Shown: positions 24,705-37,638 of the stretch, one piece after another | Numbering within the stretch: the stretch's first letter is position 1 | Layout: every line of letters begins with the position of its first letter | DNA from: Mytilisepta virgata | Taxonomy: Eukaryota > Mollusca > Bivalvia > Mytilida > Mytilidae | Direction of reading: 5' to 3' | Assembly: GCA_028015205.1 (NCBI GenBank) | Contig: CM051511.1 | Location: 37,411,204 to 37,475,203, forward strand | DNA length: 64,000 nt | Translations under genes and position numbers: made by a program | Notes under the pieces: model-generated | Told to the model about the DNA's origin: nothing | The model's database searches: none | The model's input: only the letters and a program-made list of their open reading frames with translations

Positions 24705-24970
24705 GGAATCAAGGTCATAAATATCGATTTTAGTATATCCTAAAATCATTTTAGTACATGTATTTACTAAAATCAATATTGATGACCTTGATTCTGTGCC
24801 AATATTTCTGTATAAGCTGAATATTTCAGTATATGCTAAATTTATTTTAGGGTATCCTAAAATGATTTTAATGTATACTAAATTGTAATTTAGTATATAC
24901 TAAAATCATTTTAGGATATACTAAAATCATTTTAGGATATACTAAAATTGATATTTATGACTTTGATTCC
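24705..24970. mobile_element. Palindromic MITE in intron 1
   Basis: Ends GGAATCAAGGTCATAAATAT and ATATTTATGACTTTGATTCC are inverted repeats. The interior is built from TTTTAGTATATCCTAAAA words that are themselves palindromic, so nearly the whole 266 bp can fold on itself. Confidence 0.7.
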
Positions 24971-24979
24971 ATGTCATCG

Positions 24980-26299
24980 TACTGAGATTCTGTATAGCTC
25001 ACAACAAAGTCATCATGCATTTAAATCCTGTTTGGAACAACCATTTGATTTTATGAGGGAAGGAAAACAAGGAATATAATTAGGAAAAGAAAACTGGACA
25101 CACTTACAGACTTATAAGAAATAAACAAAACCAAAATTTTAGGCATTCTGCATACTACAAATAAAATCAATGCTTCCATAAAAATCAAATAGCCATTGGA
25201 AAATACTTACCAACATTTTTTTTAGGAAACTATCACAACATTATACCTGGAATTTTTGTATTTTGTAATGTTAATAAAAAAAATCTTGCAGTCTATATCA
25301 TTCTGTGTACTGTTTCTCTGTCCAATTTAAAAGAGTGCCATGTCAGAAAAAAAGGTCCAGTTACAGAATCCAAATAGATATCATGGTAACAAAGTAATAT
25401 CTGTGTAAATATCAATTCACTAATCCTCAAATTCAGTCCCCCCCCCCCCCAAAAAAAATAAAATTGAAAATCCCAACTTAAAGAAAAAATAATTTTTTTT
25501 GATCCCACAAATTTGAACCCAAGCTCTAGATTTGAAGCAAACTTTCAAAATGAACGACTATAAATGAAAAACAACTGGATAAAAAGTATACCACTAAAAT
25601 GCCTAGATATTTGAACAAATTTCACTTTGATGGTATTCTTTTACCTTTCAGCTTAATACTTTTGATATTTTGGGGTTTTTAATATTAGAAAAGTAATCAT
25701 TAAACGAAAAAGTTGTAGGATAAGAAATTTCAACCCCCAAGATCACATTTTTATTGACAAGTCTAATGTCTGATAAAAAATTCCCCTATCACACATAATC
25801 TGTCTGTTTGAGAGGTCTGAACATTGTAATCAATGGTGCTCAATAGATTTTGTTTAAAGTAAATGGGATTCATTGTATGTTTTACATGCACAGTGATGAT
25901 CCAAAATTTTCTCTGACCTGCAACCTCCCATTTATTGGTAGGGGGGGGGGGGGGTAAGGGTGGGGGCTAGGGTTTATTGAGGAGTTTTTATTTGGACAAA
26001 GTAATATTTGTCTTATATGCATATGTTTTCATTCATAAATATCTATATGACAAGGTTTTAGGTCATTGTTTCTGCCATAACCTTGTATTTTACTGATAAA
26101 ATTGGGATCACATTTTGTTTAAGGAAAAATTTCTTCGCTTTCCTTATGTTTTACAGTAGGAAAGATAATATAGTCTTATATGTAAACAAACACTAATATA
26201 TCAATAGATTCAAATACCTTAAATGTTGGTCTTCTTATCTGAAGAAATTTATACTGGTATTTCGTCACATATTTTCATTTGATAAAAACAGAATTATAG
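24980..26299. other. Intron 1 sequence without recognised repeats
   Basis: AT-rich. It contains a C run and A run near 25438-25460 and a G run near 25941-25954. No exon candidate meets both frame and splice-site needs here. Confidence 0.4.
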
Positions 26300-26524
26300 T
26301 TGTGAAAATTCAGATGATTTTGTTTTGGGAATAAATTGTAAAATGGAAAATAGTGTAGAAATAAAAAGTGTCAGGAAAATTGATTCTGCTGAAAATGGAA
26401 TGCCTTCTAGAACAAAGGAAAATAACGGTTCAAAAGATTTTCCTGCAATTAGTAAGGTTGAAATGATGGACAAAATAAATGATAAGGAGAAGGAAACTGA
26501 AGTGAATGATGAAAATAAAGATGG
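26300..26524 (+). CDS. ABCB1: ABCB1-like candidate alternative N-terminal exon (1b or cassette)
   Basis: An open, hydrophilic, Lys/Glu/Asn-rich stretch that ends in an excellent donor (GG|GTAAGG) with the same phase 2 as exon 1. It can therefore splice into the exon at 29539 without a frame change. Two readings fit. As a cassette exon it would use an acceptor ending at 26299 (weak pyrimidine tract), with 225 bases keeping frame. As an alternative first exon it would start at ATG 26343 (MENSVEIKSV...), giving 60 residues before the junction. The stronger-looking CAG at 26311-26313 would break frame after exon 1, which favours the alternative-first-exon reading. No transmembrane or catalytic motif is present. 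The 5' boundary is uncertain. Confidence 0.6.
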
Positions 26525-26767
26525 GTAAGGCCTTTTAAATAAAATTTTGGTTTAGAGCTAGAAGTTGGGACCCTAAATTTTCAGTCACCATCTCCTGCCT
26601 ACTGATTATAGTCGAACTTCTGTAGCTGAAACTTGGATTTCTCTAACACCACTGATGGCTTGAACTGTTTTGAAAGTCCTGTCAATTTTTGCTGTACATG
26701 TACAAAAATGTATTTTCAGAAGAGATAGAGAGAAATTTAATATTTTTATCTAAGAATTTAATTGTTA

Positions 26768-27096
26768 GGCCACACCAATTGACCAAATTGATTTTTAGTT
26801 CTTTGGATTTTGCCACTCCAATTTTTGGACTATGTAAATTTTAAGAAAAGAAAATTTGCCCCAAATTCTTCATTCTGCAAGAAATTGAACATAAAATGTG
26901 TTAGTCATCTTGTAAAATATTGTAAAAATAGGTATTTTTTTCCATTTTTGCAAATTATATTTTAGTTAATAAAATGAGTGCAGCATATACATTTGATCTT
27001 TGCTTGAAAAAAAAACTGGTCCTCAAAAAAAAAAATTAAAATTAAAATTTTGTTCACCAGCACCTATTTTTGCAAAAAAATCAATTTGGTGTGGCC
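26768..27096. mobile_element. Harbinger-like MITE (GGCCACACC family), copy 2
   Basis: Ends GGCCACACCAATTG and CAATTTGGTGTGGCC, flanked by TTA (26765-26767 and 27097-27099). The same family as 7294-7654. Confidence 0.75.
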
Positions 27097-27824
27097 TTAA
27101 AGATATTTTTTTTAAAATACTGAGAAAGAAGGCTTCTGTTTTTAATACTTTATGAATGCAATGCACCCCAATTAAGGGTATAAGCATACAATTTATATAC
27201 ATACAATATAATACATAAATCACAATTCACATTTCACCCACACATAACATGATACATTTTCATTAAAAGACAAAAGACTGACTGTTAATTATGATACATG
27301 AAAGAATTCAACAATCAGAAGGAGACTCAGTATATCTCCATTTCTCCCAATTGGTTGAGCCTTAATATTACCCAAATGTTTATCAGGATAGTCACTTCAG
27401 CCTATATGATCATCAATACTAATTTGTCTTGGTTAAGGTTCAATTTATCAGTCAATAAATTCACAAGCATTGGCACAGTCAGAGATATAAATAGGATTCA
27501 CTATAACATCCTAAATATTGACATTAGCAGGAATTAAATGAAAGATGAAGGATTCTGCAAAAAGGTAATTTGTGAAAGTTAAAAAATTAATCAATTCAAC
27601 AAGTTAATTGAACTGGATTTTTGACATATTATTTGGAATAATTTGTTAAATTAGTATTTATTGGAAAAAGGTCTTTAATTAGCTACTTCCCATTTATCAC
27701 TGGCAATTGTGAATTGGTGTGGGGGGGGGGGGGACAGGGCATTATGTTGTCTTCAAACGCATAGTAACATTGTACACCACATGACAACCAATAAGTGGCC
27801 GTGGAAACTTAAACTGAAGCTGCC

Positions 27825-28412
27825 ACAAATTCCAAAATAAACATGATAGTACATGTACATTGTATTCCATATAATAAACATGCAATGTACAGCAGTACAC
27901 TAAAACAAATTTTAAACTGAACTAGCCACAAATTCCAAATAAACATGATAGTACATGTACATTTTATTTCATATAATAAACATGCAATGTACAGCAGTAC
28001 ACTTTAACAAAAAAATCTTGTAGTGATAATACAGATTTCTGGGATGGGAACAAAAATTATAGAATAATTGACAAGGTTAAAATTTTATCATAGAGTCAAA
28101 ACTCATTTTCAATCTCTTTCATAGCCAAATTATATTTATTAAAGACATGTTTCAATCATTGTTGTCTTTACATTAAAAGGGGTAATACAAAAGTTTTCAG
28201 CAGGAACTATTTCATTGAATCACAGTCCTAGCAGTAGCATATCATAAAAATCTAACCATAACCCATTGTTATGAATTAGAGTCAATCATTGTTGTCTTTA
28301 AATTAAAAGGGGTAATACAAAAGTTTTCAGCAGGAACTATTTCATTGAATCACAGTCCTAGCAGTAGCATATCGTAAAAATCTAACCATTACCCATTGTT
28401 ATGAATTAGAGA
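27825..28412. repeat. Two adjacent tandem duplications
   Basis: A unit of about 115 bp (CACAAATTCCAAA...CAGTACAC) occurs twice at about 27825-28005. A 130-bp unit (TCAATCATTGTTGTCTTTA...) occurs twice, starting at 28152 and 28282. Copies differ at few positions, so both are recent. Non-coding. Confidence 0.8.
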
Positions 28413-28526
28413 GATAGAAATATATGTATTATATATGGTAATGTCTTTGAAAAAAGTCAAACCAAATCATCATGCATGACAACCATACATTTAGCTGAAA
28501 TTTGTTTTTAATGAAATTGCAGCCTG

Positions 28527-28924
28527 TAAAGGATGCTCGCTGGTCATGTTTTGGTCTTTTTGTCAGATTTTTGGAATCCTCTGGTTTTATCCATTTCTTA
28601 AACATAAAATGTTTTGCCCATGAACCCCCACTTTTTCTTTTATAATTCAATCATATATACCTTAAAATGGTATTTGACAAAATTTTATGAATTCCTTTTT
28701 ATTTTTTCATACATCTTTGAGAGACTGAAGTTGTCAATGCAAAGACAATGAAAAATCCAGAGAAACCTCATTTCCTGCAAATTTTCAAGGCCTTATAGCT
28801 CTAAAATGAGCACATGAACCTATATTTTTTCTTGCATATTTGTTTACTATTCATATGTTCCATCAAACTAAAACACCTATTTCAAATCCTATTTATTTCC
28901 TATTAGTCCAGCGACCATCCTTAA
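28527..28924 (+). mobile_element. Mariner-like MITE (AAGGATGCTCGCTGG family), copy 1
   Basis: Ends AAAGGATGCTCGCTGGTC and GTCCAGCGACCATCCTTAA are inverted. The shared interior includes TTTTGGTCTTTTTGTCAGAT and GGCCTTATAGCTCTAAAATG. Confidence 0.75.
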
Positions 28925-29053
28925 CGACATCCAACCGACAGATCCTCACACAAGAAAATAACATAATGAAGCACATTGTGTATAAGAAAATCTTGACTAA
29001 TCATTACAAAAGACATCGTCACTATAAGAAGTTTAATCAAATCGAGGTTCGCT

Positions 29054-29455
29054 TTAAGGATGCTCGCTGGTCATGTTTTGGTCTTTTTGGCAGATTTTCG
29101 GAATCCTCGGGTTTTATCCATTTCTTAAACATTAAATTGTTTGTTCATGAACCCCCACTTTTCTTTTATAATTCCATCATATATACCTTAAATGGTATTT
29201 GACAAAATTTTATGAAATCCTTTTTATTTTTTCATACATCTTTGAGAGACTGAAGTTGTCAATGCAAACACAATGAAAAATCCAGAGAAAACCCATTTCC
29301 TGCAAATTTTCAAGGCCTTATAGCTCTAAAATGAGCACATGAACCTATATTTTTATCTTGCTTATTTGTTTACTATTCATATGTTCTCTCAAACTAAAAC
29401 ACCTGTTTCAAATCCTATTTATTTCCTATAATATTAGACCAGCGATCATCCTTAA
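29054..29455 (+). mobile_element. Mariner-like MITE (AAGGATGCTCGCTGG family), copy 2
   Basis: Ends TTAAGGATGCTCGCTGGTC and GACCAGCGATCATCCTTAA. It has the same interior as copy 1 and lies about 130 bp from it, upstream of exon 3. Confidence 0.8.
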
Positions 29456-29538
29456 TGCATTTTGGTTACCTCAACATTAAGGTTATATTTCATATTATGT
29501 TTATTAAGTAATTATCATTTTTAAAATTTTAATTACAG

Positions 29539-29578
29539 AAAACCAGAGGGACCACCTCCAGCATCACTTGGAAAATTG
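29539..29578 (+). CDS. ABCB1: ABCB1-like exon 3 (N-terminal tail to elbow helix)
   Basis: A 40-base microexon coding KPEGPPPASLGKL, the proline-rich stretch before the elbow helix of TMD1. The acceptor is TAATTACAG and the donor TTG|GTAAGG. It starts with one base that completes the split codon from exon 1 or from the candidate exon at 26300, and ends in phase 0. Its tiny size makes it easy to miss by ORF calling, but both neighbours require it for frame. Confidence 0.85.
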
Positions 29579-29730
29579 GTAAGGTTTTCATAAATACATG
29601 AAATTTGAAATTACATGTTTATAATACCAAGGCAACCACAATTTAGATATCCTAAATATTTACTTTCATTCATGATACATAACTTTCGTCCTCTCCATTC
29701 CTCTTAAAGATTTAAATTTTGAACCTTTTT

Positions 29731-29959
29731 AGCTCACCTGGCGCAAAGGTGGTCCTCTTTCAGAATTATATCCTATGACCCCACCCGTCATCCAAGATGG
29801 CCAGCAAAGCCAAAAAGTGTTTAACATAGGACTTAAGTGGAAAAATCACTGAAAGAACTTCTTGTTTGAAACCAGTGAGCCAGTTGGAACTTGACAGATT
29901 GCCTGTCAAGATGGATATAGTCCAGGTGAGCGATACAGGCTCCTGGGAGACTCTTGTTA
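29731..29959 (+). repeat. Short GCTCACCTGG-family member after exon 3
   Basis: A compact 229-bp member with both ends (AGCTCACCTGGCG and CCAGGTGAGCGATACAGGCT) and only one internal unit. It shows the minimum structure of the family. Confidence 0.75.
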
Positions 29960-30821
29960 ATTTACAGATTATTTATAAATATTTTAAGTTAACAGATGGT
30001 TAGATTTTGATTTTGATCATTTTTCAGCATCTTGATGGATTTTGCATATGTTTGTGTCAAATTGTAAATATATATAGGAATATTGGTTTGTGTGTTCATC
30101 TTCTAGAAGCTAGAAACTTTCCTATCTAGAGATGTTACTCTTCACAAACCATTTTTCCTATTTACTTGAAGAGCAGTTTTTTCTCAAATAATCCATGGAA
30201 TAATTACTTTCTGAGAAAGTATACTTGAATGTTTGAGGAAAAAGCCAATTTTTCTTTGTTTAATAACCCATAGGGATTGCATTTCACTAACGTTTGCCTT
30301 TGTTGAAACTTGTATCAGAGTGAGATATTGAAGGTTGTGCCGTCTTTATGACATTACCATTTGTACACCCTGTGGCTGAGGACAGTTTTAATTCTAAGAT
30401 ACACCACTATTTGTTTAAGGCTATATACAAATTGTGCCATTGGTTGGTTACCTGATAAATCTGTAAATCCAAGTTTTTCTGTGTTGTATAGCCTTTGTAC
30501 AAAGAAATTTAAAACACCCAAGTGAAAAAGATTTACTGGGTAACTGATTACACACATTTACCTTGTTTGTGTAACATAACTAAATATTCAAAGAACTGTA
30601 CATAGAACCCATTTTCTGGTATATTTATATGAAACAGTCACTGTTCAAACAATACAAGAAGAGGTTAAGTCACAAAACATGCATAAATGTGCTTAGGGAC
30701 AATATCAAAAAGATAATGTCAGATGAAAAACTTAATTCGCTTAGTTATGGGGTAAGGGGGTCAAAAGTACCAAAAGTTTTGTTATACTACATCAATTTTC
30801 AAAATTTAGCATGTCAAATAC

Positions 30822-31209
30822 TTAAGGATGGTTGCTGGTCATGTTTCGGTCTTTTTGTCAGATTTTCGGAATCCTCAGGTTTTATCCATTTCTTAAATTT
30901 TTTGCCCATGAACCCCCACTTTTTCTTTTATAATTGAATCATATATACATATATTATCTGAAAATGGTATATGACTAAATCTTATGAAATCCTATTGTTT
31001 TTTTATACATTTTTGAGAGACTGCAAAGACATTGAAAAATCCAGAGAAAACCCATTTCCTGCAAATTTTCAAGGCCTTATAGCTCTAAAATGAGCACATC
31101 AACCTATATTTTTTTCTTGCATATTTGTTTACTATTCATATGTTTTCTCAAACTAAAACACCTATTTCAAATCCTATTTATTTCCTATTAGACCAGCGAT
31201 CATCTTTAA
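30822..31209 (+). mobile_element. Mariner-like MITE (AAGGATGCTCGCTGG family), copy 3
   Basis: Ends TTAAGGATGGTTGCTGGTC and GACCAGCGATCATCTTTAA. The sequence just before it (30693-30790, GGGACAATATCAAAAAG) resembles the left end of the Harbinger-like MITE at 19971, so it may be nested. Confidence 0.75.
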
Positions 31210-32360
31210 GCTCACCCATGAAATTGGGTCAAGACAAAAAATATGTGAATGGAAGTGGCATATAGATTTACCATTGTCTGTCTAACCATTTGATGGGGTT
31301 AAGGTTTTGCGTTTAGGTCCCTTTCTCTGAAACACATTGATATATATTAATGATGTTATAATACTACTGTAATCCTCTCTTGACACTGAACACAATTCAG
31401 CAAAATTGGTCATTTTAACCTACATTAAATTTCATATCCTAGGAATCTATGGTCTTATTTCAATGAATTGTCTGACATTATATAATGCATTTTCCATTTC
31501 TCCAACAGTTTTGTTGTTATGATCTACATTTCATGCTTGAGTGACTTTATTCAGTTCTATTTCCCAGAAATCTTTTGAGATATAACAATGAATTACACAT
31601 ATTTATTCATCTTATATAGTACAACACACCTCATCAACAGTTGAGTCACCAGGACCTAAATTTTATTTTATACTAAACTAACTTTGATTATATTTTTGCA
31701 TTTAGGTGCATCATGAAAGAACCTTCTGATATTTAACAGCTTAGTACAGCACAAGTCAGCTGCATTTAAGTCACTATGACCTATATTTTATGGTACAGTG
31801 ACTTTGATTTTTTTGGCATTTTAGTCACCGATGTCATGTCTGTGATGATATATGATATTTTCCATCTGCAGTCATCTTATTTGACGATTCATTATTTTTC
31901 ATGTTAAAGAAGATGACGTGTCCAAAATATATTATGAAACTTTAATCTATTTGAAATAATTCTCAAACGATTTCCTGTCGTAAATGATAGTTGAAAGTTC
32001 TATGTCCGTGTCTCGGACATATTCTATAGTTTATCCTACACTGAGCATTTGATGTTGTCCATCAAATATTATCAGAGACCAAAGTTTAGGTAAAACATAA
32101 GATTAAAACATGCAAGAAGAGGATAATATAATGATATCAGGGTACACATGCACTCCTTAGCACAATAAAAAAGCATTTTTAGGTCAATATATAAATATAT
32201 ATCTCCATACTGATAAGCTTGATACAATATGAATCACTTATTGATTTATTTCAGTGATTAATTCTCTATTTTAGATAATGTTGACCTAATTGTAGATTAG
32301 CCATATTTGGACATTTTATACTATGATTGTAAAATAAACAGGTGAATAAAAATTTTAAGG
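31210..32360. repeat. Degenerate repeat sequence in intron 3
   Basis: Contains GGTTAAGGTTTTGCGTTTAG and loosely periodic GTGACTTT words like the 13430-14250 field, and near 32030-32058 a word resembling a right end of the GGGACGAGATC MITE. No gene. Confidence 0.35.
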
Positions 32361-32629
32361 GACAACATCAAAAGTTCAATGTAGGAGAAAGACCCCCCCC
32401 CCCCATCCCTTTGTAACTTAGTTTGGTAAATATTAATTGAGGAACAGGGAATATGAATAGAAAATATACAATGTATTTCTGTAGTATGATGTTTACTTTT
32501 CTTGTTTCTGTGTCATACTGCTATGAGATTCTTGAAGATTAACCCAAACAGTTTGTTTGTTTGTTTAGTTGGAGTTTACGCCATTTTCAGCACATTTGGC
32601 TATTTTGTGGTGGCCAGTTTTTTTTTTTT

Positions 32630-32790
32630 TTTTGGTGGTGGAAGCCATAGTACCTGGAGAGAACCACGACCTTCGGTAGGAAAATCGGCAATCCTTGTCA
32701 ATTTAGATCGGAGTCGAACACACCCCGCCACAGGTGAGATTCGAACTCTCAACCCCAGTTTTGACAGGCTAGTGATCGTTAGTAGTCAAC
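32630..32790 (-). repeat. Second SINE family, minus copy
   Basis: On the minus strand it reads GGTTGAGAGTTCGAATCTCA, a tRNA B-box-like word, then CAAGGATTGCC and TTCTCTCCAGGTACTATGGC. A related plus-strand copy lies at about 46556-46740. Confidence 0.55.
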
Positions 32791-33460
32791 CCAAATAGTT
32801 GAAAGTAATGTTTGACAAGTTTGAAAATCAATATATAACAAATTACTTTGAGTTCTTTTTACCTCCCTCCCCCGTCTCCCCCCTAATCTACATGTACTAA
32901 GTTCTTTTTTATCCTTCAATTTATCTTATAATGTCTTTCCTAAGGGAACATTTACAGCCATTTTGTTTTTAGTGGGAGAGGGACAAGGAAGGCGCTGTTA
33001 AAAAGAAGACTCTGAATTGTGCTGGAAATGCTTGATTAAATTTCCCCATTGTTACATATACCAATTGAAGTATATTTTGCAGAGCCCCAGATAATTTTTT
33101 GAAATCAGGGGGTAAATAACTTCAGGGTTTTAAGAGAGATAAATATAACCTCCAAACAGCAGGATCAAAGGTGTAAAATCCAAAACAAAGGAGTTAAATG
33201 CATGATAAGTGTTACCAGATTAAATTATTAGCAATTACGGGTAGTCACAATGACTGCTGTTTTTACCCACAGTAATACTGTTTTATTAACGCTCTATTAC
33301 ATTCCTTATGTTCTCTACCATGTCCTGCAAATGCTGACTACCGAAAACATGTTGTATTTTGGATACTGATGTGTCAGACTTAAAACACATTAAACATTTA
33401 ATTTCATCAAACCATTGCCAACATCTTCTGTTCTTAGCCATGGGTACCTGTACTGTTTCT

Positions 33461-33482
33461 CCCCCCCCCCCCCCCCCCCCCC
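33461..33482. repeat. C22 homopolymer
   Basis: Run of 22 C in intron 3; a potential i-motif, or G-quadruplex on the other strand. Other long G/C runs are at 20022-20041, 25941-25954, 27721-27733 and 46776-46790. Confidence 0.9.
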
Positions 33483-33971
33483 ACTTTACCATATGTTATG
33501 ATAGGAGATATTAGCTCGTTGTTTTTTTTACAAAGTCATTTCATCCAAAGTGAAAGGCTATAATTTTTGGTCCGTTTAAGGGCATAAGCAAGCACTTTTT
33601 ATGAAGAGAAAAACTTTCAAGCGTTATGTAACATTCTTAAGTCAATAATAAAGCTTACAGGTATATAAATATGTAAAAAATAAGCTTTGATTTAAGAAAC
33701 CTGTGTGTAGACTACTTGTTTTGAACTGAGCATAGCTTTGATGGCTAGAAAATATTTCTCAAGCATATCTGCCATCCGGGTTATAGTATGGTGAAGGCGG
33801 GTGGGTTGGTGGGGAAAATAGGGTACCAATCTTGTGCCAACAACTGCTCCTACAGTTCTCAACCAAGATTTATCAAACTTCACAGGAAGATTGTACACAT
33901 ATTGAAATTGTGCACCTCTATTATGGAATTGTTTGAATAATTTTTTCCCATTTTTCAGACTTGGGAACCTA

Positions 33972-34528
33972 CTGTCTGGATACCTCAGTTCATAAAATGG
34001 ATTTTAGCATTTTGAAAGTCTAAACGTTAGAATTATTAGACAATCTTTTGTTGGTTTATTAACCTTATTGAGTCGTCCAAGAAAACATCAAAATGGCAAA
34101 GTTGTTTATAAAGGTTATGTTTGTATACCTCACAAATTATTTTGAGTGGGGAATTTCCAATAGAAAAATTAAAGCACTTGAAAATTTCAAAAAATAATAA
34201 TTTGAACTTATCAACTCAGACCTATCTTAAAATTTGTAAAACTCTGATTTTAAATATTTTTAGTGCACTTTTTGCATATTTCATGAATCACGGGGTTGTA
34301 ATACTTAATTTTATAAAATCTCATAGGAAGAGTTATCTCCCTTTTACATTGAAAATTCCATAGGCGGAAGTTTTTTGTTTCTTTTTAAGACATGATTGAA
34401 CAAAATCAAGTAAATTCAGTTGTTTCAGTTATGACTTAGCTCATTGCATCTTTCACCCATGTAATTCAGCTTGATTAAGGTATTCAAATTCTGAAAAATC
34501 CATTTTACGAACCGAGATGTCCAGACAG
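33972..34528. mobile_element. Mariner-like MITE in intron 3
   Basis: TA on both sides, with inverted ends CTGTCTGGATACCTCAGTTC and GAACCGAGATGTCCAGACAG continuing to ATAAAATGGATTTT. No transposase. Confidence 0.75.
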
Positions 34529-34856
34529 TAGTCATTTTTCCATCAAAATGTGCATATATATTAAAGATGTTCATCTGTGTTTATAATTGCCTCCATAATA
34601 TTGTTGACCTGTGTTTATAATTTCCTCCATAATATTGTCGAATTATTTGAAGAATTTCTGTCCATAAAAAAAATTTAAATGTTTGTTGGTAGTTCATGCA
34701 GTAAAATTGATACTAGTCTGATTATTATCTCAAACTCGCCGATCATCGTAGAAGTGTGAGTTGACACAGTACCACGGATCAGAATCCAGATATCTATAAA
34801 GGCGAACATAAACCCATTCTTGGCAACCCGGCCATTTGTGACTTTGACCCATTTTT

Positions 34857-36666
34857 AGCTCACCTGACCCAAAGGGTCAAGTGAGCTTTTCTCATCACTT
34901 GGCGTCCGTCGTCCGTCGTCCGTCGTCGTCGTCTGTTAACTTTTACAAAAATCTTCTCCTCTGAAACTACTGGGCCAAATTGAACCAAACTTGGCCACAA
35001 GCATCATTAGGGTATCTAGTTTAAAAAATGTGTCCGATGACCCCGCCTGTCAACCAACATGGCCGACATGGCTAAAAATAGAACATAGGGGTAAACTGCA
35101 GTTTTTGTCTTATATCTCAAAAACTAAAGCAATTAGAGCAAAACTGACATGGGGTAAAAATGTTCATCAGGTCAAGATCTACCTGTCATGAAATTTTCAG
35201 ACGAATCGGTCAACCCTTTATTGGGTTATTGCCCCTGAATTTTTAATTTTAAGGAAATTTTGCAGTTTTAGGTTATTATCTTGAATATTATTATAGATAA
35301 AGACAAATTGTAAACAGCAAAAATGTTCAACAAAGTAAGATCTACAAATAAGTCAACATGACCAAAATCGTTGATTGACCCCTTATAGGAGTTTTTGCCC
35401 TTTAAAGACGGCATTCAGCGTAAACTTTGCTTTTAAGATCTTTTCCTCTCAAACCACTGAGCCAATTGAGACCAGACTTTGGTGGAATGGTTCTTGGCTG
35501 GCCCCCTTCCAAACTTATGTCTGGCATCCCCGACTTCCATGGCTGCTGTTACTAAAAATAGAAAAAAAAGGGGGGGGGGTGAATTTCAAAAACCTTCTTA
35601 TATGAAACTACAAGGCCAGTTGGAACCAAAGTTGGCAGTAATGGTTTTTAGGAAGTTCTCTTTCAGAAATATGTCCAATGACCCGGACTGTTAACCAAGA
35701 TGGCCGCCACAGCCGAACTTAGTTTAACATAGGGCCTTATGGGAAAATTCATTGAAAAATATTCTTGCCTTAAACCTCTTGACCAATTGGAACCAGACTT
35801 GTCAGCAATGGTCCTTAGATGGTCCTCTTAGAGAGGTGTGTCTGATGACCCGGACTGTGAACCAAGATGGCCGCCACAGCTGAACTTAGTTTAACATAGG
35901 CCCTATAGGAAAATTCATTGAAAAATTGTGTTGTCTGAAACCACTTGACATATTGGAGCAGGACTTGGCGGCATTGGTCCTTAGGAGGTCCTTTTTCAGA
36001 AATGTGTCAAATTTCGTGGACTGTAAACCAAGATGGCCGCCACAGCAGAACTTAGTTTAACATAGGACCCTATGGGAAATTCACTCAAAAATCTTCTCGT
36101 CTGAAACCACTAAGTCAATTAGAATTAGACTTGGTAGCAATGGGTCCTTAGATGGTCCTCTTTCAGAATTTTTGTGCGACGACCCAGACTGTCAACCAAG
36201 TTGGCCGCCACAGCAGAACTTAGTTTAACATAGGGCCCTATGGAAAAATTAATTGAAAAATCTTCTTGTCTGAAACCACTTGACATATTGGAGCCAGACT
36301 TGGCAGCATTGGTCCTTAGGAGATCCTCTTTCAGAAATATGTCCGATCACGTGGATTGTCAACCAAGATGGCTGCCACACCGAACTTTGTTAAATATAGA
36401 AAAATTCAGTTAAAAATCTTCTTGTCTGAAACCGCTTAGCCAGTTGGAACAAGACTTAGCAGAAATGGTCCTTAGATGGTTCTCTTTTAGAAATGTATCC
36501 GTTGACCTGGACTAAACCAAGATGGCTGCCACAGCTGAAATTAGTTTAACACAGAATCCTATAGAAAAACCAGCCAAATTGACTGCAACACTTAAATTTT
36601 TAGGTCTGCTCAAGGTGAAAAGTTAAATCCAGGTGAGCGATACAGGCTCTTGAGAGCCTCTAGTTT
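34857..36666 (+). repeat. Long GCTCACCTGG-family member in intron 3
   Basis: A complete member: start AGCTCACCTGACCCAAAGGG with GTCCGTCGTC repeats at 34911-34930, about seven internal units, and end CCAGGTGAGCGATACAGGCT. Units show CTGAAACCACTTGAC, GTCCTTAGATGGTCCTCTTT and AAGATGGCCGCCACAGC. Confidence 0.8.
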
Positions 36667-36790
36667 AATGTGTAAATGATGCTGATACACATGTTATGTG
36701 AGCCTCTGATTTGGAGAAAAAAAATATACATATATGTGCAAACACATTAAGATAAAAAGAATGTCCAAGATCAACAATGACTTCTTGGAA

Positions 36791-37122
36791 GGATGATGGA
36801 TGAATTATTGTTTAATGTCCAGTGCCAATCATTAGGTGCATATCAGGACAAGAACATGTTGTTACGATATGATCCCTGCTTTGTACTAGACTGACACGCT
36901 GAGTCAGATTTTTAACATGCTAGCTCACAACATATCACCCCAATCGGATACATTATACTAAATCTGAGCCAACCAGTCCTTTAATCTTACTCCTAGATGA
37001 CACGTGCTTAGTGGAGAAGCAGCAAATATGACTTTTAATGGCTTTGGTTTGACCAGGCTGGATATTGAACCCATGACCTTCCGCATGAGGGGAGCACCCT
37101 ACTGTGAGACCATCGAGGTCAT
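36791..37122 (-). mobile_element. tRNA-derived SINE, minus strand
   Basis: Reverse complement of the SINE at 53881-54237. It shares CTTACTCCTAGATG, GGATATTGAACCCATGACCT and TATCAGGACAAGAACATGTT. It lies about 390 bp upstream of exon 4. Confidence 0.75.
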
Positions 37123-37511
37123 TATGACTTATTGGCAAAGATTTCAGTTTTCCTGCTAGAGTTGGTAATTCTGTCCAGGTTCTCTGGCTTTCCTGCATCA
37201 ATAAAAACTATGACACAATTTTGGCAATAGAAGCTTGAAGTGGAATAAAACCAAATAAACAAAAATCAATCAATTCAAATAACTTGAGAAGCTTGGTTTT
37301 CGCGAACTGCTTGATTGCTTGATTCCCAGAAATTTCTGTTCTTTGGAACTTCATAATATACAACCCAAAAACTCCAATTGTTTTCGATTTGAGCAGATGA
37401 ATAGAGAATGCATTTTATTTGAATGATTTGGTGTCAGAATTAAAAAGACTATTAATTGCCCATTAATGTATTATTTGCATAAGTATTTTTTCATGTTTTG
37501 TTTCATTACAG

Positions 37512-37638
37512 TTCCGCTATGCCACGGGAGCTGACGTTTTCTTTATCATTGTGGGATCAATATTTTCCTTGGCACACGGAGCAGGCTGGCCAGTATTGTC
37601 TATTGTTATGGGACAGATGACAGATACTTTTGTGATGG
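37512..37638 (+). CDS. ABCB1: ABCB1-like exon 4 (elbow helix and TM1)
   Basis: Codes for residues 47-88 (plus one base), starting FRYATGADVFF. The LFRYA.G.D elbow motif and the following LAHGAGWP and GQMTD segments are hallmarks of the ABCB1 family and include TM1. The acceptor is CATTACAG and the donor G|GTAAAT, leaving phase 1. The intron before it is almost 8 kb and full of repeats. Confidence 0.95.

Noticed and set aside
26313..26524. Cassette exon using the CAG at 26311-26313
   Set aside because: The phase does not fit after exon 1; the frame would shift and stop at TAA in GGGAATAA.
32502..32798. 98-codon frame as a gene
   Set aside because: Overlaps a minus-strand SINE with a B-box-like word and poly-T; no family match.
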